A stretch of DNA of 64,000 nucleotides, taken from NCBI GenBank assembly GCA_977017575.1, contig CDRNVI010000043.1, positions 124,001 through 188,000 of the forward strand. Reading direction: 5' to 3'. The notes under the pieces were generated by a model, which had not been told where the DNA came from, ran no database searches, and saw only the letters and a program-made list of their open reading frames with translations. Numbering within the stretch: the stretch's first letter is position 1; every line of letters starts with the position of its first letter. Origin of the DNA: Paramoeba atlantica. Taxonomy: Eukaryota > Discosea. The translations under genes and the position numbers were made by a program. Positions 1 through 9,066 of this stretch are shown here, in pieces.

Positions 1-1664
1 ATTCTCTGGATCGTTGCCGAGCCAAGAAAGTGTAAGAATCTATAAAATTCTCTGGCATCGTGCTCCGCCTCCCATTGATGGCATTGAACCGAAGAACAGT
101 GAACTCGAAATGTTGCATCATCCAATGGGGGAAATAAACACATTTTGGTCGGATGAAGATACTGATTTTCAACCCATACCCACAGCGCGCACTCTCACCC
201 CTGAAATAATACCGTGCGTGACGGCAACATACCGCAACATAGTACGCGATTACGGAGACAGCAACTACGATCAGCGCAATCAGATATGGCATAGAATCCT
301 GTCAGCTATGAAACTCTCACTAGCGAACGTACGACAAATGAGTGAGCGACAAAGACGACGGAGACCATTGCCGGAAACGAATGAAACGAGTTCAGAAAAT
401 ACGAACACGACTGACGACACACGCGCCATCAAGCGAGCGACGAAACTGGTCCTTGAAGGCTGCGTGTCAAAGGCTGCGAAAGTACTGGACAGAAAGTTCA
501 AACCAAACACCTTGACCAATCAAGAAACGTTAGGAAAACTAGAGCTCCTTCATCCACAGAAAGCCTGCACTTTTACAGTCCCCAATGACGCTCCCATTAT
601 TGTGGGAATATCCACTAATGAACTTCGAGAAGCAGGCAGAAGACTAGCGAAAGGCGTTAGCCCCGGTCCGACGGGAACAACAGATGGTATAATTCGAATC
701 CTATTGGACGATGAAGTGTGTTGTCTAAACTTGTGTCATATGATCGCGGACTTGATAAACGGATTTGTCTCTAAAGAAGTCCGAACACGAATTAATCGCG
801 CTCGTCTAGTGGCAATTCCGAAACCGGATGGAGGCGTCAGGCCAGTCGCGATGGGTGAAGTTCTTGGAAAGCTAGCTGGGATTACATTACTGCAACGCTA
901 CGAAGCCACCTTAGGATGTCTATTCGAGCCAATGCAGTAAGGCATATTATCCAAAGCTGGCTGCGAAAAAATCGTTCACAAGCTACATGAAAAATACACA
1001 AGTGGACATTGCATCTTAACGGTCGATATAAAGAACGCATTCAATTCACCCAGTCGAGATGACATAGCGAAACACGTATTCGGAATGAGCACCCTCCGCC
1101 CCTTTCAGCGTTTCTTTGCTATGGAATATTCTGAGGCATCTGAAATGCTGTACTACGGACATGGAGGCAAATTGGAAGGTATCGTTTCTAGCACTGCCGG
1201 GGTACGCCAAGGTTCACCATTGGCTACTCTATATTTCTGCGCATTCTTGCAGCCGATATTGGAAACGCTGTCAATGGAGTTCCCGACCATTGAAATCTCT
1301 GCGTTCATCGATGACATAACGCTCGTATCAACGGATCCAGACCAATTAGAAAAAGCCTTTATACGACTGCAAGCTTTAATGTCGGAACGTCAATTGAACT
1401 TCTCACTGCAAAAGTGCGTGTGGTTTGGAGGACAAACACGACATGCGATACCCGCCAAACTAGCATCGCTCGGTCTTGCAGAGGAGACAACTGTTACGAA
1501 GATCCTAGGTGCTTATGTTGGAGAAGATGAAACCATTAGTGAACAATTACTCAAAAAGTTGCAAAAACACGATGACATCTTCCGACGGCTTAAGAAAATG
1601 GGCCTCAGCAACGTCTCACTTAATATACTGACGCGTTGTGTTAATGTACGACAGCAGTATCTGA
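1..1664 (+). mobile_element. LINE-R copy 1: reverse transcriptase part, cut by window start and by DIRS-1
   Basis: Reverse transcriptase region of a non-LTR retrotransposon. One frame is open from base 14 to about 1670 apart from a single in-frame TAA at 938-940. RT blocks can be read as AIPKPDGGVRPVA (about 810-850), VDIKNAFNSPSRDDIA (1022-1070), AGVRQGSPLATLYFC (1196-1240) and the active-site box FIDD (about 1305-1317). The homologous copy at 19542-22020 reads straight through where this one has the stop, so this copy is dead. Similarity to that copy ends abruptly after CVNVRQQYLMRV near 1664, where DIRS-1 begins. The 5' end lies outside the window. Confidence 0.85.
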
Positions 1665-1849
1665 TGAGAGTTCTAAAAGTTTACGAAAAGAATTGTACAA
1701 TGGAAATTTTGATTTCTGAGAATTATATTTACGTTAGTTGGCCGACGGGCATTGTACGTTTGTTATTCATAAACTAGTTTATATAGTGACACAAAGCATT
1801 ATACAGTGAACTGGTAATAGAGCGCGTTTTTATCCTTTGAAACTTTTTT

Positions 1850-2740
1850 ATGCCTCCGTCGCCGCGTAGCTCCATAGAGGCACGGAGAAGCGTGTCCCGT
1901 GAACCTTCAGTGGTACCAGACAACCCCATGAGTAGAGAAGAGTTGGCCGTGGTGAAGACGAGAGTTTGTGAGCAACTGCTTCTTTCCCGCGATCAGAATC
2001 CTTCGTTGCACATTAAGGCGGCATGGAATCGGAAGAACGCGGCGACTTCGGCGAAACAAATATCCCACGGGAAAGTACGTCGAGTCGGGATGGAAATGTG
2101 GGCGGTACGGGAAGAGGAGCCAGACCGAGAGTATCCATTTCCCCACAAAGAGTTAAATTACTATCCCATTGATCTAGAAGACGGACTGGGACACTCGAGC
2201 GAAGGACAAGAGTGTGCGTTGGAAGGCGGACGGCCCCTGCCTATTAACGTGCAGCCCTTTGGATCTGTAGCGACCTACAAGATTGATCCGTATGAACCTG
2301 TGACTTGGCCGGGGCATATAGATCAACGCAACGACGACGGCTTTCGAATTAAGGACCTTTTTCGAGAATTAAAGGAAGCCCCCGAGTATGGTTACAGATT
2401 GAATCAATATTATCAGGACAAATCATTTCAGATGCAACAGGAGCGGAATTTCGATCAGTTGCTGGGAAAGTGGATATTGTTGGCACGCCAAACTCCGGGC
2501 TGGAATGAAGGTCCGTTTTTGGAGTTGGGGAAAGCGATAATCCAAAGTCTACGTGATGCTTACTGGCGTGCTTGCAAGGTAGACGTGGAGGCGGTTCACC
2601 GAAAAATGGACAAAGATGATCGGGCGCACGACAAATTCTATCAGCATGTAACAGATCAGTTGAGTGAGCGTGAAAAGCAACGTAGTCGGTACACTTCTTT
2701 CTCTGCGCTACGACGAACAGGGACATATTTCGGAGGAGGA
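1850..2740 (+). CDS. gag-like ORF of DIRS-1, left part (fossil)
   Basis: Begins MPPSPRSSIEARRS. The middle shares motifs with the gag-like ORF of DIRS-2: MWAVREEEPDREYPFPH here against WALWEDDPDNEYEFPH there, then LFRELKEAPEYGYRLN against LVRELRETPELGVRFN. The APE-type LINE interrupts it at 2741, and the zinc-knuckle part lies beyond the insertion at 6021-6200 (CYNCRSPDHLIKDC, CX2CX4HX4C). It probably bound RNA in an element particle or complex. Confidence 0.7.
2726..2740 (+). repeat. Target site duplication of the APE-type LINE, left copy
   Basis: TATTTCGGAGGAGGA occurs here and again at 6021-6035, on either side of the LINE. The gag-like reading of DIRS-1 (GTYFGGG) resumes after the second copy, which confirms these are the two sides of one insertion. 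The first few bases could also be shared with the CACTAT tail. Confidence 0.9.
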
Positions 2741-2741
2741 G

Positions 2742-5540
2742 AAAGACCAATTTTACGCCGATTTGGAAGAGGCACTTAAATGCAGACCCAAAGATGAAAT
2801 ACCACACATCTTTGGAGATTTCAACGCAATTATCAAAAGTGCACCAGATCTCTTACCAATAGTTGGAGAAAATGCCATTGGCACTAGGACCACGGACAAC
2901 GGATATAGGTTAATCGAATTCTGCAGAGCCCACAAATTCGTGCTGTCAAACACCTTGGTTGCGAACACGGGGTTGTGCGGAAAGAGCGAAAACTTGTGGA
3001 CATGGATGCACCCCAACGGCGACATAAGAAATCAAATCGACTACATACTTTTACAGAGACACGTTACGAATGAGAATACACGAGTTCTTTCAAGACTGCC
3101 ATACGAAAGCGATCACCGTATTGTATGCACAACGCTAAGTTACCGCCCAATACGTGAATCGAGCCATGTAAAAAGAAAGATAGCCATTGACGCACTAAGA
3201 TACAATTCCCCACAGCAAAACGAGTATAAGAGTTTAATGGACACAGCACTAAAGAATCACGCACCGTGTGAAAATGTCAAAGCAGAGTGGAACAACCTGA
3301 AAGCCGCTATGCTTCTCTCCGCCCAGAGGGCGTGCAGAAACCCAAAAGCAAAAACGAAATATCATTGGGTGGATGAAAAGCTATTAGATGCCATATCAGA
3401 TAAACAGGAAGCATTGATGTTCTGCCGAAAACAAGACCTAAATCCCGAAGAAAAGGAAGAAGCGATAAAAAAGTACGAGACAAAGCGCAAAATAGTATCA
3501 CGAGCTTTCAGGTCAGCCAGAAATTCCTATTATGCGTCAAAAGCAGATGTGATCCAATCAGCAGCTAGGAACGGAAACTACTATAAACTATTTCAAGCGG
3601 CCAAGGAGCTTACAGAAAGAACAAAAATACCCACGAAAGACAATCCCGCTATCCTGTCGAAAAATGGACCAATTTCATACCCAAAAGGAAAAGCAAATGC
3701 TTTTGGAGACTATTTCTGTGAGACATTCAACCCCAAGCGCCCATTATTCAACCTGGAAGCCATTCAGGAGGATATACAAATGATAAAGTACCCCCCAATT
3801 AGTGATGAAATACGACATCTGGAAATAGTGCAGAATGACTTACCTCCCACTGAGGAGGAAGTAGCAATTGCAATTTCTGTTTTAAAAAACAGAAAGGCAC
3901 CAGGAGAGGATGGCATCACACCTGAACTTTTTAAATACGGCGGAAAAGCAACAACCGATTGGATGACAAGAGTTCTGAGACTATGCTGGCAAGGCGGTAT
4001 AATCCCAGAGGAATGGGCCCATGCCAGAGTAATACCAATTTACAAAGGAGCCAAGAAAGGAAGCGCATCCAATCCTCAATCTTACCGCCCTATCTCCATT
4101 ATGAATACAGGATCCAAAATAATGTCCCTTGTCCTCACAAGTCGAATCACACCGCGCATTGATAGGAGATTGCATGAATCTCAAAACGGCTTTAGACGAA
4201 ACAGAGGGACTGATGATGCCGTCTTCACGCTGCGGAGAATCACTGAAAAGGTACGCAACACCAATACTCCCTTGTATCTAGTATACTTGGATCTACAAAA
4301 AGCGTACGACACAATTCCGCGAAAGGCTGTATGGGCCGTACTACAGAACATGGGCGTCGAAGGTCCACTACTACACGCTATACGAGCAACATACCACGAA
4401 ACAAAGGCATCGGTAATAGTGGGCAGCGAGACATCCAGCACAACATTCGAAGTAGAAGACGGCATCAAACAAGGGTGTCCCATGAGTTGTCCCCTCTTCA
4501 ACGCAACTCTTGACGCAATTCTCAGGAGATCCATGCAAATTAAAAACACAGGGATTAACATACAATGGCGAATCCCAAATGGCCGAAGTAATCGAGGAGA
4601 AATCGTAGCTGGAACTGATGTAGTCGGAATTCTCGCCTACGCGGATGATGTCGCGCTGTGGTCAGATGATAAATCTGACTTGCAGACGGCAACAAGTACG
4701 TTGTCTGAAATCATGGACAGATGGGGTATTAAAATTAATACTAATAAATCTAAAACGCAAGTTATCCAACCGATAGAATCGAACTCATACTACGCATCCG
4801 ACATCACAATTCGAAAAGAAAAACTAGAACAAGTCCGGAACTTTATCTACCTTGGGTCAGTTATAGACGAAGACACAACACTCGACAAAGACATAAAGAA
4901 TAGGATCAAGGGTGCCTACAGCAATTTAAAGCAATTCCTACATTTGTGGAAGAACCGATCCATTTCGAAGAAAACCAAGCGAACTATTTTTGAAGCATGC
5001 GTCGTATCCCGACTACTATTTGGATGCATTTCTTGGGCACTGACGGTACAACTACTCAAGAAGCTTAACAAAACTTACATCAGATTAGTGAAGGTAGCAA
5101 TGGGGATACCGTGGGTGATAAATACACCTCAACGATGCCGAAACCATAAGCAGGAAATAACGTCACAGAAGACAAGGTACATCTCCCAGAAAGAAAGCCT
5201 AAGATTATCCGGTATGGGGCCACTCCAGGCAAAAATTGATATCAGACTACTCCATTTTGTGGGCCACATCGCCAGAATGGGATCTGAAAGAGTACCAAAT
5301 AAAATCCTCTTCGGTAAATACAAAGCCAAAACATTGGCAAGGTACATTTCTAGGAAAACAACCCATACATATCAGAGAAACATAGAGTCAGCGCTCTCAA
5401 GAGCAGATATGGGACCTATCATACATTGGAAAACAAAAGCACAAAATAAGAAATGCTGGTATAAGGCAATTAAATTGTACGAGTCAGAAACTAATCTTAA
5501 AAGAAGACGCAAAACTCCATTCGCGATACGGAAAAAATAG
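2742..5540 (+). CDS. LINE ORF2: APE endonuclease (partial) and reverse transcriptase
   Basis: About 930 codons open to the TAA at 5538. Endonuclease remnants: HIFGDFNAII (about 2808-2837), then a histidine motif YESDHRIV (about 3100-3125) that fits the C-terminal SDH of AP endonucleases. RT blocks: NRKAPGEDGITPELFK (about 3890), YRPISIMNTGSKIMS, NGFRRNRGTDDAVF, LDLQKAYDTIPR, GIKQGCPMSCPLFN and the active site AYADDVALW (about 4637). The C-terminal part includes ACVVSRLLFGCISW. Frame-matched codons upstream of 2742 belong to DIRS-1 read out of its own frame, so they are not part of this protein. Confidence 0.85.
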   Translation, partial: KDQFYADLEEALKCRPKDEIPHIFGDFNAIIKSAPDLLPIVGENAIGTRTTDNGYRLIEFCRAHKFVLSNTLVANTGLCGKSENLWTWMHPNGDIRNQIDYILLQRHVTNENTRVLSRLPYESDHRIVCTTLSYRPIRESSHVKRKIAIDALRYNSPQQNEYKSLMDTALKNHAPCENVKAEWNNLKAAMLLSAQRACRNPKAKTKYHWVDEKLLDAISDKQEALMFCRKQDLNPEEKEEAIKKYETKRKIVSRAFRSARNSYYASKADVIQSAARNGNYYKLFQAAKELTERTKIPTKDNPAILSKNGPISYPKGKANAFGDYFCETFNPKRPLFNLEAIQEDIQMIKYPPISDEIRHLEIVQNDLPPTEEEVAIAISVLKNRKAPGEDGITPELFKYGGKATTDWMTRVLRLCWQGGIIPEEWAHARVIPIYKGAKKGSASNPQSYRPISIMNTGSKIMSLVLTSRITPRIDRRLHESQNGFRRNRGTDDAVFTLRRITEKVRNTNTPLYLVYLDLQKAYDTIPRKAVWAVLQNMGVEGPLLHAIRATYHETKASVIVGSETSSTTFEVEDGIKQGCPMSCPLFNATLDAILRRSMQIKNTGINIQWRIPNGRSNRGEIVAGTDVVGILAYADDVALWSDDKSDLQTATSTLSEIMDRWGIKINTNKSKTQVIQPIESNSYYASDITIRKEKLEQVRNFIYLGSVIDEDTTLDKDIKNRIKGAYSNLKQFLHLWKNRSISKKTKRTIFEACVVSRLLFGCISWALTVQLLKKLNKTYIRLVKVAMGIPWVINTPQRCRNHKQEITSQKTRYISQKESLRLSGMGPLQAKIDIRLLHFVGHIARMGSERVPNKILFGKYKAKTLARYISRKTTHTYQRNIESALSRADMGPIIHWKTKAQNKKCWYKAIKLYESETNLKRRRKTPFAIRKK

Positions 5541-6020
5541 TGTTTGTTCGCTCCCTATTTTTAGCTTTCCAGGGCTAGGGTCATAATTCGGAGAGACACG
5601 AGCTCGTTGAAGCCGAGGTTTAGCCCTTTGAAGCTGAGGAGCCAAGTCCGCTCAAAGGTATAACACCCTAGAAGACTTGGTCCGTTGAAGCTGAGGAGCC
5701 AAAAACCGTTGAAGCTCAGACTTGATACTCCCGAATATGGCACTAGTTTCTCCTTCGGGAGACGTGGGGCATTCGGAATGAATCAGGGCTAACACCCAGT
5801 TCGCCGAATAGCGAGGGCTTAGCTCTCCACGTGCCCGGGGAAGGAAGTCCTAGGACCTGCGGAGGCAGCAAATCGCTCACCGATTTGCATACCCTATTCG
5901 AAACTCGCAAGAGTTTCGATGATCCAGCGACCAGGCTCCCTCCCCCAAGTTCCCCTGCTTTCTCAGGGGAGGCGACATCCTTGTACTAGGGTAACCGCCT
6001 GTAATCACTATCACTATCAC
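5541..6020 (+). other. Structured 3' UTR and CACTAT tail of the APE-type LINE
   Basis: Non-coding 480 bases. Three perfect hairpins lie in a row: 5868-5888 (8-bp stem, CTCAC loop), 5899-5918 (8-bp stem closed by GCAA, a GNRA-type tetraloop) and 5952-5969 (6-bp stem). Upstream, CGTTGAAGCTGAGGAGCC-like words recur between 5600 and 5730. The end is three CACTAT units (6007-6024). LINE reverse transcriptases commonly recognise 3' hairpins; that role is inferred here. Confidence 0.75.
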
Positions 6021-6035
6021 TATTTCGGAGGAGGA
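6021..6035 (+). repeat. Target site duplication of the APE-type LINE, right copy
   Basis: Second copy of the 15-bp word at 2726-2740. DIRS-1 gag-like sequence with its zinc knuckle follows directly. Confidence 0.9.
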
Positions 6036-6380
6036 TCAACAGGTCAATATTCACAATCGTTTCGCCCCTCGTACGGAACTTATCGCGCGCAATGTTACAA
6101 TTGCAGATCACCAGACCATTTGATTAAAGATTGCCCATACAAACGCACATCACCGCCGGATTTTCGTCAGCGGACGGCTGGCAACGCCCCCCAGGGCGGA
6201 AAGTCGTTATGAAACGCCCGTCCATTAATCGCCAGTGTTCCTCGAGTCACATACACGCGTATAGATCCAGGAACGAACATCTCGCATATAATACCCGCCA
6301 AACGCGGCAGAAGCAAAGCAGTCAAATACAAGAGGATACATCCAGGGGATCAAAGGGAGAGTGTAGCGAAGAGAACGCGA

Positions 6381-7376
6381 GTGATACAAGGGGGTGTAAA
6401 AAATGTGAAAGACTCGAATGGAAGATCAATTGCTTGTGGAAATTTGTACCAGGGAACATTGAGCCTGGAATGCAGGAGTGTGGCTCGGAAAAATCTTTTG
6501 AGTCTGTTGATGGGGGTAAGCAGGATTACTCCCGAGGTACGCGTGGCATTGGACGCGATGTCCGGAATGTGGAGCTCGTCGACGTGGGAGACACGAGCAA
6601 GGTTGTGGGAAAGGTTCCTGGTATATTGCACCGGGAATCATATAAGACAGACACCCCTTCACGCAGTGACGTTCGTGCAACTTCTGCCAGTGTCAATACA
6701 AACCAAGGTGTCCTACGGAAGGGCGCTAATGACCTTATTCAACCTGATCGGATTAAATACTGTCCCAATAAAATTCTTTTGCAAAGCTCTTCAGGCACAA
6801 GGAGCAGAGGAGCCAGTACATCAGATGCAGCCGTTGACACCATTCCTACTGAACAAGATACGAAGAAGGTGCACCCAATCCGAAAGTCAAACATTGCTGA
6901 TGTGCTGGAAGGCAGCATCCCGTTGGTCCGAAACCGCCAATTTGACCAAGGACAAATTCGTGGAAATATCACCGCAAAAGGTTGTAATTGCTTGGGGAAG
7001 GGGGACAAAGGCTACAAGGTGCAACCCGTGGCGCGAATCGATGTACACAGTCATCCAGGGCCAGGGCACAATCGAATTGGCTCAATACGTACGTACGCTC
7101 AGGTCATGGGATCGAATGTGCCGGACAAATGTGAGAGAGATGGACAGGAATATAAAGAGGGTTCTGGGAGAGGGTTTCGGCACACATTCCGCCAAGAGAG
7201 GAGCGGTAACGCAATTATTCCAGGAAGTTGTCAAGGGGACAGTGGGAATCGAAGATGTGAAAAAATTAGCGAAGCACAAGCAGATCGAGCCCCTGTTGCG
7301 TTACAATTCAAACCCAGTTACCACCGCGCTAGCTCTAGGAACGGGGAAGGCGACAGCCAAACTGAGGACGCTTTAG
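6381..7376 (+). CDS. Tyrosine recombinase of DIRS-1 (fossil)
   Basis: A 331-residue open frame. The C-terminal catalytic region carries GTHSAKRGAV (the H-x-x-R box of tyrosine recombinases), then AKHKQIEPLLRY with the His and the Tyr nucleophile. It aligns along its length with the DIRS-2 enzyme (GTHSIKRGAI, TKHLNVESLLRY). In DIRS elements this enzyme integrates the circular DNA intermediate. The RT-side frame is also open across all of it (6131-8236). Confidence 0.8.
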   Translation: MIQGGVKNVKDSNGRSIACGNLYQGTLSLECRSVARKNLLSLLMGVSRITPEVRVALDAMSGMWSSSTWETRARLWERFLVYCTGNHIRQTPLHAVTFVQLLPVSIQTKVSYGRALMTLFNLIGLNTVPIKFFCKALQAQGAEEPVHQMQPLTPFLLNKIRRRCTQSESQTLLMCWKAASRWSETANLTKDKFVEISPQKVVIAWGRGTKATRCNPWRESMYTVIQGQGTIELAQYVRTLRSWDRMCRTNVREMDRNIKRVLGEGFGTHSAKRGAVTQLFQEVVKGTVGIEDVKKLAKHKQIEPLLRYNSNPVTTALALGTGKATAKLRTL

Positions 7377-7967
7377 CAATGAAGGAGTTATTTCGAGAAT
7401 ATTTGCGGGACATGCCGCAGGAAAAGCATCGATACACGATTGTACGTACCAGACGTACGACAAAATTGGCCACGGAGGAAGATTTAAAGCTACCACTGCA
7501 CGTAAAGAAAATTCCCAAAATGGATGTCAATGAAATTGAGAACATGATGAATGGAAGTACAAGAAACCGGTTTAGAGAAACGTTGAATACTTTGTTGGAT
7601 CGGAGGAAGAAACCCGATAGTGAGCCAAAGGTAAATCCACGATTGAACATGGAAGATATTAGTCATTTGCTAGACGCACGTATTGTTTCGCGTGTTTCCC
7701 CTGAGGAGGAGAACAAAAGACCATCCAATCAATGGGTGATACCGTTCACAGTAGTTGAGCCTGCGGACGATAAAGGGGAAACGGAGAGGCGGCGCTTCAT
7801 AGCCTGGACGAAGGAGAATAATGAGCGAATTAAGAACGAGTACATGCCGCACGTCCCGTTAAAACACGCGGCTTATTATCTCCATCGAGCGCAGGAAGCT
7901 TTTGGTGTGAAGCGTGACCTGACATGTGGATTTTATCAAGTACCGATTCCGGTAGCAAGTAGAACAG
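7377..7967 (+). CDS. Reverse transcriptase N-terminal part of DIRS-1 (fossil, truncated)
   Basis: Reads MKELFREYLRDMPQEKHRY and then FIAWTKENNERI and GVKRDLTCGFYQVPIPVA, the last matching GVKRDLSCGFYQVPLPLA of DIRS-2. DIRS similarity ends at about 7965 and LINE-R sequence follows in the same open frame, giving a chance fusion of two elements. Confidence 0.7.
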
Positions 7968-8266
7968 GAGAAGCCACAGAACGAAAACATGGACATTATG
8001 TCGCAAGCGGACTAATTTCATCAGGAGCATTTCAGTGCCTACCAGTTTTATCCAGCGGAGGACTGAGCACAACAACAAGAAATCTCCTCTACGCTTTGGC
8101 CGACGCAACAGTTCAAAATAGAAAAACCGTAGAGGCCGACTTTAAACTTCTATTACAGGACCTCAACGGAGCTGCTGTATACTCGCAACTCCGCAAATAC
8201 TTAGCGTCGAATGGAACAGAAAATTATGGTTTTTGAGTCAAACAGATTAATACTTTAGTAAAATCA
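7968..8266 (+). mobile_element. LINE-R 3' end fragment
   Basis: Last part of the LINE-R protein (KHGHYVASG, LPVLSSGGL, LLQDLNGAAVYSQLRKYL) with a TGA at 8234-8236 and a ~30-base AT-rich 3' UTR. It follows DIRS-1 directly, and the hairpin of the tandem array starts at 8267. It is either a 5'-truncated insertion into DIRS-1 or the far side of LINE-R copy 1 after a deletion. No target duplication was found to decide. Confidence 0.75.
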
Positions 8267-8385
8267 TATTCTTTTTTAGGCTCTTCGTTAAACGCGGTGG
8301 TTGTTTTCAACTTAGAAGTCACTCATGCTACGCTCTCCGAGTTGAAAACCACCACCGCGTTTAATGAAGAGCCTAAAAAAGAAAA
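8267..8385 (+). repeat. Long hairpin at the start of each array unit
   Basis: Arms 8267-8311 and 8341-8385 pair over about 45 bases with few mismatches around a 29-base loop (TTAGAAGTCACTCATGCTAC...). The core arm is AGGCTCTTCGTTAAACGCGG. Equivalents are at 9265-9385, 10225-10345, 11193-11313, 39865-39970 (reverse) and 44886-45004. A half hairpin sits at about 28715-28780, just before the Helitron ORF. Confidence 0.85.
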
Positions 8386-8963
8386 TTTAGCCTGGAAAAC
8401 GGAAAGATTACAACCAAAAATAGCCGAATTTCGGGTACAAATGGGGTCATTTTCGCATATTTTTGCTCTCAGAGCACTAAATCCGACATTTGCGCGTGGG
8501 AAATCACTCGCAGGCATGAATGAAAGCCTACCGAACGTATTGGGTAGAGAATGCGACTCCAACCATACCATTCTTTCGACACAAAAATGCCCCTTTAGGT
8601 CCGAAAAATACTTTTTCACCTTTTTTAGTCAAAAATGGGTCATTTTGAGGGGCGCACCACAGTTCGAAGAAGTGATACCTTGCGAAAACAACTGCGGAGA
8701 AAGGTAGTGTAGGTCCCAAACTATCAAAATACAATAGGGGAAACGATTTTGGAAAAATATTTTTTTTGTCATTTTTTTCGCCAAGTTGAAATTCTTTTCA
8801 AAAATTTTTTTCCGAAAAAATCCGAACTTGGCGGACCCGTCCTGCGGATACGCGGGGGGGTCACCCCCGGGTAGGGGGGTGGAAAATGCGCGCCAAGACC
8901 CCGGCTACCCTTTCTGCGGTTTTTTTTCGAAAACTAATTTTTTCGAAAAAATTTGATCGACCA

Positions 8964-9066
8964 TGCCCCCCCCCCCCTGGACCCCCCCCCTGGACCCCCC
9001 CCCTGGACCCCCCCCCTGGACCCCCCCCCTGGACCCCCCCCCTGGACCCCCCCCATGGACCCCCCA
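8964..9066 (+). repeat. C-tract minisatellite, possible G-quadruplex block
   Basis: Seven to eight units of TGGACCCCCCCC (about 13 bp, C runs of 7-10). The minus strand therefore has many runs of at least seven G. Equivalent blocks lie at about 9964-10062, 10924-10998, 11892-11994 and, G-rich on the plus strand, 27271-27371. Unit number differs between copies, and some units read ATGGAC instead of CTGGAC. The proline-rich open frames here are translations of this repeat, not genes. Confidence 0.8.

Larger units (their letters stand above)
2741..6020 (+). mobile_element. 5'-truncated APE-type LINE inside DIRS-1
   Basis: A non-LTR retrotransposon insertion of 3.28 kb flanked by 15-bp target duplications. 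It is truncated inside its AP-type endonuclease and carries a complete reverse transcriptase, a structured 3' UTR and a tail of (CACTAT) repeats instead of poly(A). The ORF has no internal stop, so the insertion is probably fairly young. The clade is not certain; the RT is of RTE/Jockey/L1-like type. Confidence 0.9.
1665..7967 (+). mobile_element. DIRS-1, DIRS-type tyrosine-recombinase retroelement (fossil)
   Basis: Fossil DIRS-type element in order gag-like ORF, tyrosine recombinase, reverse transcriptase. It is broken and incomplete: an APE-type LINE sits in its gag region (2741-6020), and the RT region is replaced by LINE-R sequence at about 7968, so the rest of RT/RNase H and the right end are missing. 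The left junction lies in LINE-R copy 1. The closest relative in the window is DIRS-2, similar in all three parts but clearly diverged. Confidence 0.75.
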
